NCBI GenBank assembly: GCA_024509875.1
Contig: JAMPIV010012168.1
Coordinates: 1-64,000 of the forward strand
Reading direction: 5' to 3'
DNA: 64,000 nt
Origin: Oreohelix idahoensis
Taxonomy: Eukaryota; Mollusca; Gastropoda; Stylommatophora; Oreohelicidae
Shown here: positions 44,190 to 55,464 of the stretch, one piece after another
How positions within the stretch are numbered: position 1 is the first letter of the stretch
Layout of the letters: the number at the start of each line of letters is the position of its first letter
Translations under genes and position numbers: made by a program
The notes under the pieces: generated by a model
What the model was told of the DNA's origin: nothing
What the model saw: the letters and a program-made list of their open reading frames with translations, nothing else
Databases searched by the model: none

Positions 44190-44640
44190 AACTACTGTTT
44201 TAAGACAAAGGCAGAACTAAACGGCACATGTACACAATTTGACATTTTAATGAACCCAGTTTACAATAATTAGAAAGCAAAAACAAACAACAATCAGATA
44301 TCAGCAATTCAATTATTATTTTGAATTAAATTATATATCCTAATTACAACACACCAGAAGTTGAACGGAGTATTTTTCTTCATTAAAAAACAAAACACAA
44401 AACTGAAAACATTGTGACTACGGCAAAAATAAAGAGAAAGAGAATTAGAGGGGATATAGGGAAGATATCGTTTTAGGACAATGGTTAAAATACACCCGCA
44501 AATCTACACAGTTTGACTTTTTAATTTACCCAGTTTACAATAATTGGAAAGCAGAAATGATTCCACGATCAGGTATCGGCGACGGAATTATTATCTGGAA
44601 TTAATGACGCTTTATATCCTAACTAGTGTAAAAGCCCGTC
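44190..44640. repeat. repeat X2, two tandem partial copies
   Basis: CCCAGTTTACAATAATT followed by GAAAGCA occurs at about 44257 and 44529, each with a following ATCAG.TATC and AATTATTATYTGGAATTAA segment. The first copy ends TATTTTTCTTCATTAAAA, which is the complement of the X2 starts at 62475 and 63830. The right edge GCCCGTCATAAGACGGG is a small palindrome. Confidence 0.65.
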
Positions 44641-44769
44641 ATAAGACGGGAATTAAATTCAAAAGCACCAATACCTAACGGCAACAAAAGTATTAAAAAA
44701 ACCCACCGCGCATCACCACAGTACACGAACTACGTAGCAGCAGCGAGGATCCCAATGTGTGTATCCGGG

Positions 44770-44850
44770 ATTTTTTTTTTTTAATAAAGTTTTGGCGAGG
44801 CGAGTCCCGTTCAACCTTGTCGGTTATAATAGGGCGCATGTCCAAATATA
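44770..44850. repeat. 80-bp dispersed repeat
   Basis: AATAAAGTTTTGGCGAGGCG through GGGCGCATGTCCAAATATAA recurs at 55085-55165 with few differences. Class unknown. Confidence 0.75.
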
Positions 44851-45226
44851 AAAGACCCTTAGGTATGAGATTATCATAAATTCTTCTTTGGTAAGTGTTA
44901 TAGTCCGTTCGGAAATTCGTGCCCACAGAAAGCGTCAATTTTCTCCAAAACTGTTTGTTGTATGGACATGAATTTTTGCATGCAGTCTTAGATTTTCCAT
45001 GCAGTTAAGATTTAGCGATCATTACATCCACAGCTGTCGCGAAATTTGCAAAACGGCGATTTTCTTTGATCTTCTTGGAACATTTGCCTAAATCTGCCCG
45101 TAACATTAATTCTTACAGTAAATCACAACATTTGTGCGACAAGACGGTTCAAAGGCGTGTCCTAAATGTATGATTGGTTGTTCACGTGATTTTGATACGA
45201 GGAATGATGTTCTGATAATGAACCAT

Positions 45227-45411
45227 CTTCTTCTTTCTTTGATCCATAACCACCAACCGTCAAAGCAGTCAGCGGCCATCACGCCTGGTGGCGTCTTGTA
45301 GGGCAGCAACAAATTGATTCCACTTTGCTCGGTCGGCGGCCATCCTTCGTACAGTGCCCCAACTGTGGCCCATTCTCTGCATCTCAGCTTCCACAGTTCT
45401 CCGCCAAGTTG
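45227..45411 (-). mobile_element. LINE family 2, 185-bp 3' end
   Basis: Flanked by TGAACCAT (45219-45226 and 45412-45419). The reverse complement encodes the terminal block of the family 2 ORF, parallel to 59787-59930 (ADRAKWNQF.AAL equivalent), and ends in a GAAAGAAGAAG tail. Severely 5'-truncated. Confidence 0.9.
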
Positions 45412-45530
45412 TGAACCATGATAGCAGTAAATCATCGGGAAGCTATGAAAAATCGTAACTGTTTATGTGTTATTATAGATTGGCATATGAAATTAGTTTA
45501 TCACAAACGAAGGAATGCAATCGACGTGCC

Positions 45531-46817
45531 TCATTCCGAATCGGACGACTCCAATAAGTTCACAACAGTAATTGGTTGGATAAACTGCAAGCCATCTTGC
45601 TGCCAGTAATCTTCTTCTTCCTGTAGCGCGTGTTCTTCACATTTAGCCCAGTACTCTGTGCCTATTCGTGAAAGGGCCTCACGAGTCATGTCTTTAACAT
45701 CGCACATTTTAAAAGTGGTGTTCTGGGCGGCCACTTGCCCTTTAACTCTAGCCCAAACCAGCTCTATTGGGTTAAGGTGAGAATGGTAAGGTGGGAGTCG
45801 AAAAGAAACATGACCCTGCTCTTGGATAATTTTATCAATCAGATATACTTTTGTCTTATTCCTCTGTCTCACAAGCTGCAACAACTCTGGTTTTAAATAG
45901 CTGTTGTCAGCGAAGATATTTTCATTCACAAGCCACCTCCTGATTTCGTCTTTCGTGTTTGCCGAAGTGGGAGCTTTATCCTCCTGCGCTAGAACATTAT
46001 GATAGGACGCATTATCCATCACCAGGCAAGACGGCCTATCTAGAGTCGGGAGGTGTGTATTCACTATCCAATCTCGAAAAATTTGCCCATTCATTTCACT
46101 GTGGTAGTCCCTACCATATACAGACTTTGATTGAAAAATAAGCTTTGCATCACGGACAAGCCCATTCTGTCTGCTGCCAGCATGTGCTAATATAATGCGT
46201 TGACCTTTGTTGCTGGGAATTTTCCTTCTATGGTCTCCGTCAACAGATTACCATTCTTTTTCGTTCGTATGATGAGCATTAACCCAAGATTCGTCCAAAT
46301 ACACTATATAATAGCCGTCTTGCCTTCTTTCACGAATCTGCCTAAGGTATTTGCTTCGAGCTGCAACCAGATGTGGCTTTTCACCTAAAAAATTCCTTCC
46401 GCCAGACGTTTTTCTAAAAGTGAAGCCGACACTTCTGACAAGTTGCCAAAGAGTTGTTTTTGAGACGGTAATATCGCATTCTGCTTGCAGCCGACTTTTC
46501 AGCATGCGGAGAGTAACAAGTTGATTGGCACTAAACATCTTCAAAATCAAACGTCTAATGACATCCTTGTCAAAATCATCAATTTTTTTCTTCCTTCCTT
46601 GCTTAACCGCAGCCTCTGTACAATCACCGTCTTGTTGTATCCAACGTCGAAAAGATCTTCTATCCACACCCAGGGCCTTTCGTGTTCTCCTACCTGGTTC
46701 TTGGAAGTCGTGGTATAAACAACCCATCTTAGCCTCTCTGCGAAAATGCCAGTACAATATAACAGTTACCTTCTGCAAAGTGATAAATTTGCATTTCAGA
46801 TTCATTGCGCTTTTCAT
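45531..46817 (-). pseudogene. DDE_3 transposase with one internal stop
   Basis: An ATG at 46817 opens 189 codons to a TAA at about 46246, and the same frame continues to 45531 (about 429 codons in all), so one nonsense codon is the only break. The N-terminal region holds two helix-turn-helix-like blocks (RTRKALGVDRRSFRRWIQQ; VSKTTLWQLVRSVGF). Catalytic residues are Asp in YLDESWVN (residue 175), Asp in LVMDNASYH, and Glu in SHLNPIELVWARVKG. The second Asp and the Glu are separated by 83 residues, far more than the 34-41 usual in Tc1/mariner, as in the wide-spaced group I recall as DD82E. Protein would cut and paste the element at TA sites. A LINE fragment lies past its 3' end. Confidence 0.9.
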
Positions 46818-46877
46818 AATTATGCAGTTTAGTTTATTAATATATTATACGCTGGTGTCGTTTTGTTTCGTTGCAGC

Positions 46878-47144
46878 TAGTGCTCCTAGATGAATGGAGA
46901 GTTACGCCAACTAAGGTTTGGCCGCGATTTTCGGCTGAACCCGTATCGCAGGAAAATGGAATAGATACAAATATATGCTACTGTATTTGCAGCTAATTTT
47001 ATTTCAAATTAGTAGTTAACCTAAACGAAAATGCAAACTGGGTCTGAAAGTCGCGATTGGGTCCATTTTCCTGCGATACGGGTTCAGCCGAAAATGGTGG
47101 CCAAACCTTAGTTGGCATAACTCTCCATTCATCTAGGAGCACTA
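46878..47144. mobile_element. hAT-type MITE with about 85-bp inverted repeats
   Basis: Ends TAGTGCTCCTAG and its complement CTAGGAGCACTA, with near-perfect inverted arms of about 85 bp (46878-46960 and 47070-47144), flanked by an 8-bp duplication GTTGCAGC (46870-46877 and 47145-47152). The terminus fits the hAT pattern YARNG. No coding capacity. It sits just upstream of the transposase ATG at 46817. Confidence 0.92.
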
Positions 47145-47551
47145 GTTGCAGCCAACTCATTGCAATTAGCATACGCCGCTGAAATAATTACTCGCGACTA
47201 TGTACAATAGGTGCGCACACGTGCGGACATGTAGTCACTACACTAATTCAAACAAAAAAAATATTGAATAGCACATTTCATCGCTTGTGCTGTGCTGTAA
47301 CAAAAATTAAGTGCGCAATTTTTGAACGGATCTTGTAACTTTCCTGTAGAACTAATAAAAATTAACCCAGACAACGGTAAGAGTTTTTTTAAAGAAGAAA
47401 ATTCGAACATGACATGAGTTTTGTAAGGGCAAAAATATATTAATAACTGCATTGATATCAGTAGGGCACGTAGCAAATTTCAATAACATCCGTCAAGGGT
47501 TGCAAAGTTACAACGTTCAATGTGTAGACACGAATTTCCGAACGGACTATA

Positions 47552-47866
47552 CTATTTTCGTGAGAGTACCTAAATAAGGGAAACAATACAATTAATGTCT
47601 AACTTTCAACCAAAGTTGCATCCCTTTGCGTTAAGCACTGATAGAAAAAGCTGGAATTTTATATATATTATTATAACACATCTGAAGTTGAAAGGGATAT
47701 TTTTCTTCATTTAAACAAAAAAAAAAAAAAAAACTAAACAACAACAACAACAAAACACAACAAACTTTAAAACATTGTGTTGTTGTTGACCAGAATTGAT
47801 CTCATTGCCCTCTGAGCAAACCCATATGTGCTCAGTCTCCTTCAGCAAATGTCGAAGGATATGGAT
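47552..47866 (-). repeat. repeat X/X2, left part of split copy
   Basis: Contains the X2 edge (AAGTTGAAAGGGATATTTTT, 47668-47687), A-rich and (AAC)n stretches, and then sequence whose reverse complement, CGACATTTGCTGAAGGAGAC and TGAGCACATATGGGTTTGC, matches repeat X at 20633-20676. The other part of this copy is at 55588-55800. Confidence 0.75.
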
Positions 47867-48139
47867 CAGTGTTGTCGACTCGAGTCAGTCGAATCAGACT
47901 CAAGTCAGACTTAAGTCACTACAGCGACCCGACTCGAGACGACTTTCGATTTAGGCTTTAGTGACTCGACTCGAGACTTGCAAATTTTTGTGAAATGACT
48001 AGCGTCCTTATTCATAATGAACTCTTTATTAATTAGAAAAGAAATGCTCTTGTGTTAAGCGATATCACCCAAACATTACAAGAATTCCATTGTGCAAACA
48101 CATTTTACTTCAGATTATAAGACATATGCATAGAGGCAT

Positions 48140-48310
48140 ATCTGGTGTCATCTTTATATGACCACCACGTATGCACATTGCTACAATGTACATACGTGGA
48201 AGTGAACCTCTATCTGTGAGGCTAATTACGAGATCACCCATTCACTTCCAGGGATTTCCCCTTAGATGAAACTTGTTGAGAACCCAGCATTGCACATTAA
48301 GCTTGGTGTC
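48140..48310. repeat. dispersed repeat R, copy 3 (partial)
   Basis: ACGTGGAAGTGAACCTCTAT through GTTGAGAACCCAGCATTGCA and TTAAGCTTGG match the left third of the copy at 3940-4575. Confidence 0.75.
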
Positions 48311-48730
48311 ACATATTTTTTTGGGTCGCTCTCTTGTCCACTACGGCCGTATCCTGTGACATTTGTTGTACTGACTTAATTATGTGCTTTTCAGTGGTCT
48401 GCACCACATCTGCTATGTAGCAGATATTTTGTATTTTCAAACATTCTTACACTCCTTTCAGTAGTAATTCGTCTTGTCTGTTTAACTGACTATCCCTGCG
48501 GAGAGAGTAGACAGGTGATGCAATATTAACCGACAACCATGTTAGTTAATCTCGGGTATGGCCGACATCAGACTACATATGAACATTAAAATCGCCCAGC
48601 GCAGTTGTTTAATCGCTGATAAGGCCAGGGTGCGTTCTTCGCCAAGATGGTAATACGCTGAAAGTTTGATAGCCACTACGGGGAGATAACTTATTTGTCA
48701 GCGCACAGGAATGACATAATCGTGTCCTGC
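48311..48730. other. no gene recognised
   Basis: Moderate-GC non-coding sequence inside the composite element. No motif I can name. Confidence 0.35.
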
Positions 48731-48734
48731 ACAC

Positions 48735-48890
48735 CTTGAGGAAAGTGGATGTCCAAGTCATTTGAGGCTGGCAACCTCAGCGTATAGAATGATGCTTTCA
48801 TGCACCACCACTGCAAGGGGTGGTGACTGCTTTATTGCTAGTTTCTTAAAGAGCACAAAAAGCATAGATAGTCCCAGGTTCCATACGGAA
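48735..48890 (+). mobile_element. SINE-D, degenerate copy
   Basis: GAGGCTGGCAACCTCAG, a CACCACTGCAAGGGG block and AAAGAGCACAAAAAGC correspond to the SINE-D landmarks, in that order. Ends not resolved. Confidence 0.55.
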
Positions 48891-48949
48891 CAGGGATGGA
48901 AAGATTAAAGAAATGATGTACATTCTAATTCTAATATTTACATTTTCAA

Positions 48950-49115
48950 ACCAGTGTAAATGTCTATGTAAACATATTCACTTTAAAAATAATGAAAGTT
49001 TCAAGCTTTTCAACCAGTGTGGATGTAAATGGAAACATATTCAATCTATATTGTGAACATTTTTTAAGCAGTGTAGATGTAAATGTAAACATATTCTATT
49101 TATACTATTAACCTT
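48950..49115. repeat. three degenerate units of about 60 bp
   Basis: TTTTCAAACCAGTGTAAATG, TTTTCAACCAGTGTGGATGT and TTTTTAAGCAGTGTAGATGT head three consecutive units that continue with AAACATATTC. Confidence 0.75.
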
Positions 49116-49119
49116 TTCA

Positions 49120-52100
49120 TTTGAATGTAAAGTAAATATAAAATTAAATTTAAATGTAAAGAAAGTTTCTCTCGAGGGATTACGCTTAATTCTCATCGAG
49201 GGTGTTACCTACTGTATGTGCTTATTGAAACGCCACGTTGGGTGGTTCTTCAGTAGGGGTAACATTCCATGCAAAATGCAACAACAGCGAACTTGACAAT
49301 AATGAAGATCAGACTGTCGTACAATAGTGAGGATTTAATAAGGACGAATTACGACAGTGAGTACTCCACACATGTAGGATACTGTCACAGATAGGTATAA
49401 TTTGAGAATAGATTATGTCTGAGTTCAGACAGATTATGAATGCAAAGATGTGAAAATGGATGAGAATAGAGTCACAAATTAAATTATAAGAAGAGATTTG
49501 ACTTCTGAAGCGTGGTTGGGCCACGTCTTCAGCCTACTGTGACATATTTTACTAAGACAATCTGCTTCTCTCTCTCCTATGCTCCTAAAGCAGTAAGGGA
49601 CAACGTTATGACATACAGTGACAGTTATAAAAAGAAGATATCCTGACCACAGGATAGTTTTTTATGTTTATTAAACAACACACAAAAACGATACCACATC
49701 ATGAACACACAAAAAACCCCACCTGTATGCCTTCACAATGTCTGACGGCTATAGGGATACATAAAAATCAGCAAGTACAAAAATTAAGGTCAACACACTC
49801 TTTATCACACGACTCTGCTCAAACACACACACGCCAAACCTCGCCTCGCTACCCCTCCACGCACACTCTTACTGACACGCTTAAACTATCCAAAAAATAA
49901 GAGGTTAGGCCCCTAGCTATCAAACAATGACAGCGACCAAATACTTTTAGGGCACTAAAGCTTGTCAGGTACTCTCCTACTCTGCTAGGAAAAATCACTC
50001 TGTTCCACCTAAGGTATTATGTCCTCGGAATACGGAGTTAAGCTTCCACTAGAAACAGGTAAATAAATCCTAAGAATCACACTTAATATCGCGGATGGCC
50101 ACCACTAATTCAGCGAGCTACCATTAACCCTGGCTGGAACGAATTCCTCTCACTGATTGAAATATATACTCCAAGTGAGAATCAGTGACTTTCAGCTAGG
50201 AAATCAGGTTATCCATGAACAAATCGCTGGCCTGTACTGGGTGTTGACGTCAAAATACTCCACAATAACGGGGCGTAAGTGGGTAGGTCAAGGTTACTCC
50301 AAGAATGGAAGGGAATGGCATTAGCCAAGGCGCTAATGATTAGCAATACGCCGTGAGTAAATTATCCACTATGGACTGGCTAGTGGCTATTAACTGAAGA
50401 CTGCAGTACTCTTAGACTTAGGGCACATGAATTTACATGCCACTAATAATTCTGGATGGTTGCGTAGTGCCCGATCCAAGTAAAAAAACACAGTACCTGG
50501 GACCAGAGCTGAAAATAAACACAGGCAAGAAAAAGTTTATAACATAGTAATTACTAGCGCGCCCTACACAGTAGTTTCTCTCACTTCATCACAATAGCAA
50601 ACACGTTCCCCACGTCTTTCCCTCCTCTCACTCATTCATTACAGCAATCACAACCCACTATCTTAGTTCCCCTCTTCTCTCTCTGATAAGCCTACTAGAC
50701 AATAGTACAGGTAACTTTCACCCAGTCGTGACGGCTGGCCTGCCCAGGCGCGCGCGTCTGACCTCTCACGCACTCGGTATTATACCGACATTATAAACAA
50801 ATCCAGGTTACTCATTCACAACGTGAATGGGAAAAAACAAGCGCCCACATCATCATTGGTAATTGGGACTGTAATGGACGTTATAAAATTAATGTGGCGA
50901 TGACACACACTACTATCAAACGAGTATCAAAACTCTATACAAAATTAATTATACTTCTATTAAAAATGGAACATACAACATCAAAATAAAATAAATCAAC
51001 TCCCCCTTTCTGTCTTCAACTTATATATCTGTCAAATATCTTTTCTGTCTTGCCGTACTTCTTAGTGAGGTTTAAATTGGTAGCTAACGAAATGAAGTTA
51101 TACCTCCCGGGTTATGTCCAACAATTACTTTATATTAAGCTATGTATATTAAGAGAAATACAGTAATTAAGTCTCCTAACTTTATATTATTAATCTACCA
51201 CAAACAAACAAAAACCCAGAGAAAAAAATCGACTAAGTAAATGTGCTTACCAAATCAAGGAAATCCGCTTTACACTCTCTAACAATTGTTAGCTTTCAAC
51301 TTAACAACGTCACTAGACGACAAAATCCTTGAATCGACAACTGGTAAAGAATGATAGAGACATGAACTTAAATACGAAGAATGACAGGTGTTCGAAAAAC
51401 GCTTTCCCGCACGTGTGCGGATGAAACGTATGACAGACGTAAGAGTGTTTACGATCTCCCGTTCGATGCTCGCCCCTATTCAGGATGAAGGATTGAAGGC
51501 GTCTTGAAATGAAAAAAACGAGAATTCTCTGAGCGAACGGGGGCGAACTAGCCTCTTGCTACATAGAAACCTCTTCGGCCAGAAATGCCGCTGAGAAACT
51601 TAGAGGAGCAAAGAGCTCCCTGTTTTTCCACCACATCAAAGAGACCAGGGCCCTTTTAGCCTCCATGAATGCCAACATGAAAAGATCGTTAGACATCTAG
51701 CCGCTTTGCACGTGCAAAGAGGAGTGTCTATACTGGACTCTAGCAAGATTGACAGAATCGGAGAGAAAATAAGAGCTGTTAAAATCAAAACTGACAGAAT
51801 AAGTGGGCGGTATCATGAAATAGGAAAATAACAGACAGGCTAACTTCAGATAAGGGCAAACAATTCTAACCATCTGTGACAGATACATGATCAAATGATG
51901 CTCCATAATATATAATGATGAGTTCGTCAGCAGACATGAATGAATAGGCAAATGAGACGTTAGTAAAGTCACATAGTCCGCGAAGTAATCTAGAGCGACA
52001 TCGTCATAAAAAATATTAGCTGTAATAATATGAAATACCTCTGCCCTACTTGCCACACACTGGAATGCAGTCAGCGTATAATATGATAATCAAATAGTGG

Positions 52101-53172
52101 ATGTCGAACACTTGGTCTGGAACTTACACACACACAACCATACGCTAAGACGGACACTAGCCAAAAGAGACCGAACATTAACCGTTAGCCTTCAGCAGCA
52201 GACGTTGCATACGTCATATTATAATTAAATATACGGCACAAATTTAATCAATTGATCGATGTTTTCACAATCGGTGTGTTTTCGTGCTCTCCTCAGTTGC
52301 GCACAGCGATGACTTAACAAACCTGTGTGCAAAGTGAGTGGTAACAGAGGGTATAGTCTGAGCTAGATGGGATGGTGGACTAGGAAGATAGGGACACATT
52401 TGTATGTGTCGGGAAATTCAATACTCAGAGGGTATTTGTTTCTCTTCTTTTACCATACTAGTTGGTGGTACCAGTCGCGAGTATTAATCTCTGGAACAAA
52501 ATGAAGGTAGAAGTGGACCGACGTCGAGCTATACACCATCATCAGATGGTCTTAGAGACGCGGGACCAGCTTTGCAGTTACTCCCTGATCTTACTTGGAA
52601 CGTGCTGCGCCGTTAATCTTGACCAGAGACGTGAGAACTCCAGTGACCTATCTGCACAGAACCCATAAACCCAGCGGGAGCAGAAACTACCATTTGCAGC
52701 TAAGTCAAACCTAAAATCTGCCAAGCGACTTCTTTAAAAAAACACCCCGATGATGAGTAGTTTCTGTTAAAGATTATTCCATTTTTTTAACTGTTCAAAC
52801 TTAGTTGATTATTAAATTTATTATTTGTAAATATACAAATTTAACGTCGGTTTAATCATTTTGACTGTACTGCATGTTTGTCTCAGTCAATTTACTAAAT
52901 ACACTCTAAACAGAGCTATACCATAATTATAAGAATTCCACTGAGTAAATCAGGGTGGGGGCTTGAACGAGCTGAAATTATTAATTGCTTAATTCTTCAT
53001 AAAAGGCAGCGGATCAGATATAAGTTAACAATTGCCCTGCCCAACGCAGCATTGTTCTTAACTTCTGAAATATCTTTTGAAAACTCCCTTGAGATAGAAG
53101 CATCATTATTCTTCTATCTACAACTCTGCCAAGAGTAATCTTGTTTGAAGGTGGACACCTTTGAAGACCCAT
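49120..53172. other. no gene recognised (interior of composite)
   Basis: Four kilobases with only short frames (119 codons at most, 51697-52056 minus). There is a GC-rich patch with a GCGCGCG run near 50750. I looked for LTR-like direct repeats, hAT transposase motifs and reverse transcriptase motifs and saw none. It may be heavily decayed transposon interior. Confidence 0.35.
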
Positions 53173-53183
53173 ATTAGATAGAT

Positions 53184-53861
53184 TGAGAAAACTAAAACTA
53201 TGATAATTAGCAAAACAGACGATAAACCCACATTAAAGATAAGCGTAAATGGGAAAATCCTGGAACAAGTCAAGAGCTACGTATATCTTGGTCATATAAT
53301 AACAGAAGATGGCAGATGTGAAACAGAAATCAAGAAGAGAATAGGAATGGCCAAAGCTACATTCAACAACATGAAACATATACTGACATCCAAACAGTTA
53401 TCTCATAAATTAAAACTGAGAATCATAAAGTGTTATATATATTCTGCATTTCTGTATGGTGCAGAAACATGGACGATGAATAAGCATTTGGAAGAAAGAA
53501 TTGAGGCTCTTGAAATGTGGATATATAGAAGAATGGGGCGTATCTCATGGAAAGAGATGAAAACAAATAAGGAGGTCCTAGAAAATCTAGGTATGAAAAG
53601 AGAACTAATGAGAGAGGTCAAAGTTCGGCAGCTAAAATACTTTGGCCACATAAAAAGGCATAACACCTTGCAGAAGACCATAACAGAAGGGAGAGTTGAA
53701 GGCAAACGTGCAAGGGGAAGACAGCGCTATAAGTGGGAAGATAACATCAAGAGATGGACGGGAAAGAGTCTATCAGAGTGTACCACCAAGACAAGAGACA
53801 GAAGACGTTGGAGATCCATTACAGCCAACCTTCGTTGTGGAGATGGCAACTGATGATGATG
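53184..53861 (+). mobile_element. LINE family 3, 5'-truncated insertion
   Basis: 678 bp flanked by ATTAGATAGAT (53173-53183 and 53862-53872), ending in a TGATGATGATG tail. It sits at the left edge of repeat R copy 2. Confidence 0.9.
53200..53853 (+). pseudogene. LINE family 3 ORF C-terminus, open
   Basis: A 217-codon uninterrupted frame covering the region after the reverse transcriptase palm: YVYLGHIITEDGRCETEIKK (thumb), YSAFLYGAETWTMNK, MGRISWKEMKTNKEVLENLG, QLKYFGHIKRHNTLQKTI, then GRVEGKRARGRQRYKWEDNI and the terminal RRWRSITANL. The palm with its FADD motif is lost by 5'-truncation, so no enzyme is made, but the lack of stops suggests a rather recent insertion. The ATG at 53200 is internal to the original ORF. 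Confidence 0.88.
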
Positions 53862-53872
53862 ATTAGATAGAT

Positions 53873-54360
53873 ACTCTTTTGGCCACTGTCTGACCACTAC
53901 TGCAAAGCAGGGGAGGCAATTCCGTGACACTTAGAGAGGTTACTTGAGCCCTAGACGTGATTCTTTGGCTCTGACCTCGTTGACTGCATGCCGGAGGATC
54001 TCACTATGGACCCAGTGATAGACAAGGAGGGCTGAGAAGTGGCTCTGTGCAGGACGTGACAATTCCTAGGGAGAGCCCAGAACCAGAGCACTGTATTTTA
54101 GCTCTGCATATTTGGAGAGCCTCCATGTATGGCGAGGAATGCACGGTGTGCCAAGCCCTTCTTACTACTAGCTTGGGACCAGATGTGATGATCCTTTAAA
54201 TTCAAGCCAAGCTGGAGAAACTATAGCTCATGACTTCAACTCAGCTCGTTTCGGAATGGCAGAAAAGCCACAGGAAAAGCCTAGACCTACACTGTAGATA
54301 ATATCAAGGAGTCTTCAACTTGGTATTGGCTGCAAAAGAGTGAAAAGCTCAGCGGCCCTA
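53873..54360. repeat. dispersed repeat R, copy 2
   Basis: Parallel to 4130-4565 with about 90 percent match by eye (for example TTACTTGAGCCC, GGACCCAGTGATAGACAAGG, GTCTTCAACTTGGTATTGGC). A LINE 3' end is inserted at its right edge, at the point where copy 1 reads AGTTAAAAAACACC. Confidence 0.8.
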
Positions 54361-54367
54361 GTTAAAC

Positions 54368-54655
54368 TTACTTACTTAGTCGTTCCCCTTCTACCGTGAG
54401 GTGTAGAGGTTTGGAAGAGAGAGCGCCAGACTATTCTATCAGCTGTCTTCTTCCTGGCCTGGTTCCATTCTAGTCCTCGGTCCTTCAAAGATTGTCTAAT
54501 GTTGTCCTCCCAGCGGACTCTGGGTCGTCCTGGAGGTCTGGATCCCTGGCTCTTTGTTTCCCATGCTTGTCGTGGTAGCCGATCTTCCCCCATTCTGTAG
54601 ACATGGCCAAACCATCTTAGTTGGGACTGTTCTATTTGGGTCTGCAGCGGGTGGG
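54368..54655 (-). mobile_element. LINE family 1, 3' end, open frame
   Basis: 288 bp flanked by AGTTAAAC (54360-54367 and 54656-54663), with a TTACTTACTTAG tail on the plus-strand left. The minus-strand frame encodes QLRWFGHVYRMGEDRLPRQA, a GSRPPGRPRVRWEDNI block and DRIVWRSLFQ with no stop before the natural end. It supplies the C-terminal sequence missing from the copy at 25143-26834. Confidence 0.92.
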
Positions 54656-54762
54656 AGTTAAACACCAACAACAACTATAAGACATAATTGGTCAATGTCA
54701 AACCAACGGCTCGAAACACAGCAACTGTCAGAACAATGATATTCTTTGGCTATGTAAACATT

Positions 54763-54985
54763 CTGGCTTCCTAGCTCAGTGGTCTATAGTTCGATCACTA
54801 GATGAGGTGGGATTTTTTTTTAGGCCGCAAACGGCTCCTGGGTCGACCCAGCCCCAAATGGGTACCAGAGCAACTCTGGGAAGGTTAAGGCGGCCGGCGT
54901 GATGCTGACCACATCACATCTAGTGTGCCGACGGTCAAGAAAATATGGGCCTAACACCAATGGGCGTGTAACGGGATCCTTTACC
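54763..54985 (+). mobile_element. tRNA-derived SINE-B, 5'-truncated
   Basis: Flanked by CTATGTAAACATT (54750-54762 and 54986-54998). Body has GAGGTGGGATTTTTTTT, AACGGCTCCTGGGTCGACCC, GAGCAACTCTGGGAAGGTTA and AAATATGGGCCTAACACCAA. It lacks the A-box part that is present in the copy at 62147-62433. Confidence 0.9.
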
Positions 54986-55084
54986 CTATGTAAACATTAT
55001 CATCCCGCCTTAGAGGGAAGATTTACGGCGCGTATTTATTGGCGTGAAAAAAAAACTAGAGCATGTCTCCTTAACCTTTTCTTT

Positions 55085-55165
55085 TTTAAATAAAATTTTG
55101 CCTCGTTTGGCGAGGCGCGTCACGTTCAACCTAGTCGGTTATATTAGGGCGCATGTCCAAATATA
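55085..55165. repeat. 80-bp dispersed repeat
   Basis: Second copy of the sequence at 44770-44850 (GTTTGGCGAGGCGCGTCACG through GCGCATGTCCAAATATAAAA). Confidence 0.75.
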
Positions 55166-55253
55166 AAAAACGTGTAGGGCCATTCGCTTAAACGTGAGAT
55201 TTAGTGCTGATCAAGTGTATTATTCAATTCATTCCCATCCATTCCGTTGTAGG

Positions 55254-55284
55254 CGGGGGGGGGGAGGGGGGGGGGGGGGGGAAG
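55254..55284. repeat. G-run
   Basis: About 30 bp almost entirely G. Potential G-quadruplex and a likely sequencing trouble spot. Confidence 0.9.
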
Positions 55285-55464
55285 GGTATACCTCAGACGA
55301 ATATATTTCTATCATGTAATATTGAAAAATAACTTTAGTTGAATAAAATGTTAGTAAATAAATAGTAAAAATACTAAAATATGCAATATAAAATATTTGT
55401 AGGGATCGATGTAATTGTTCGATAAAGCGCGGTTGTGGCTATAAACAGTGTTAGATCTAAAATG

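Larger units (their letters stand above)
44901..47549 (-). mobile_element. Tc1/mariner-superfamily element, DD82E-like
   Basis: Terminal inverted repeats TAGTCCGTTCGGAAATTCGT (21 bp perfect with a final G) flanked by TA on both sides (44899-44900 and 47550-47551; the exact boundary could shift by two bases). It encodes a transposase on the minus strand with a single stop, and carries a 267-bp MITE upstream and a 185-bp LINE 3' end downstream of the gene. The right flank (47552 onward) is X-type repeat. Confidence 0.92.

Noticed and set aside
49537..50560. Possible LTR (starts TGTGACATAT, contains TTTATTAAAC)
   Set aside because: No second copy, no matching TG...CA boundary pair and no target duplication found.
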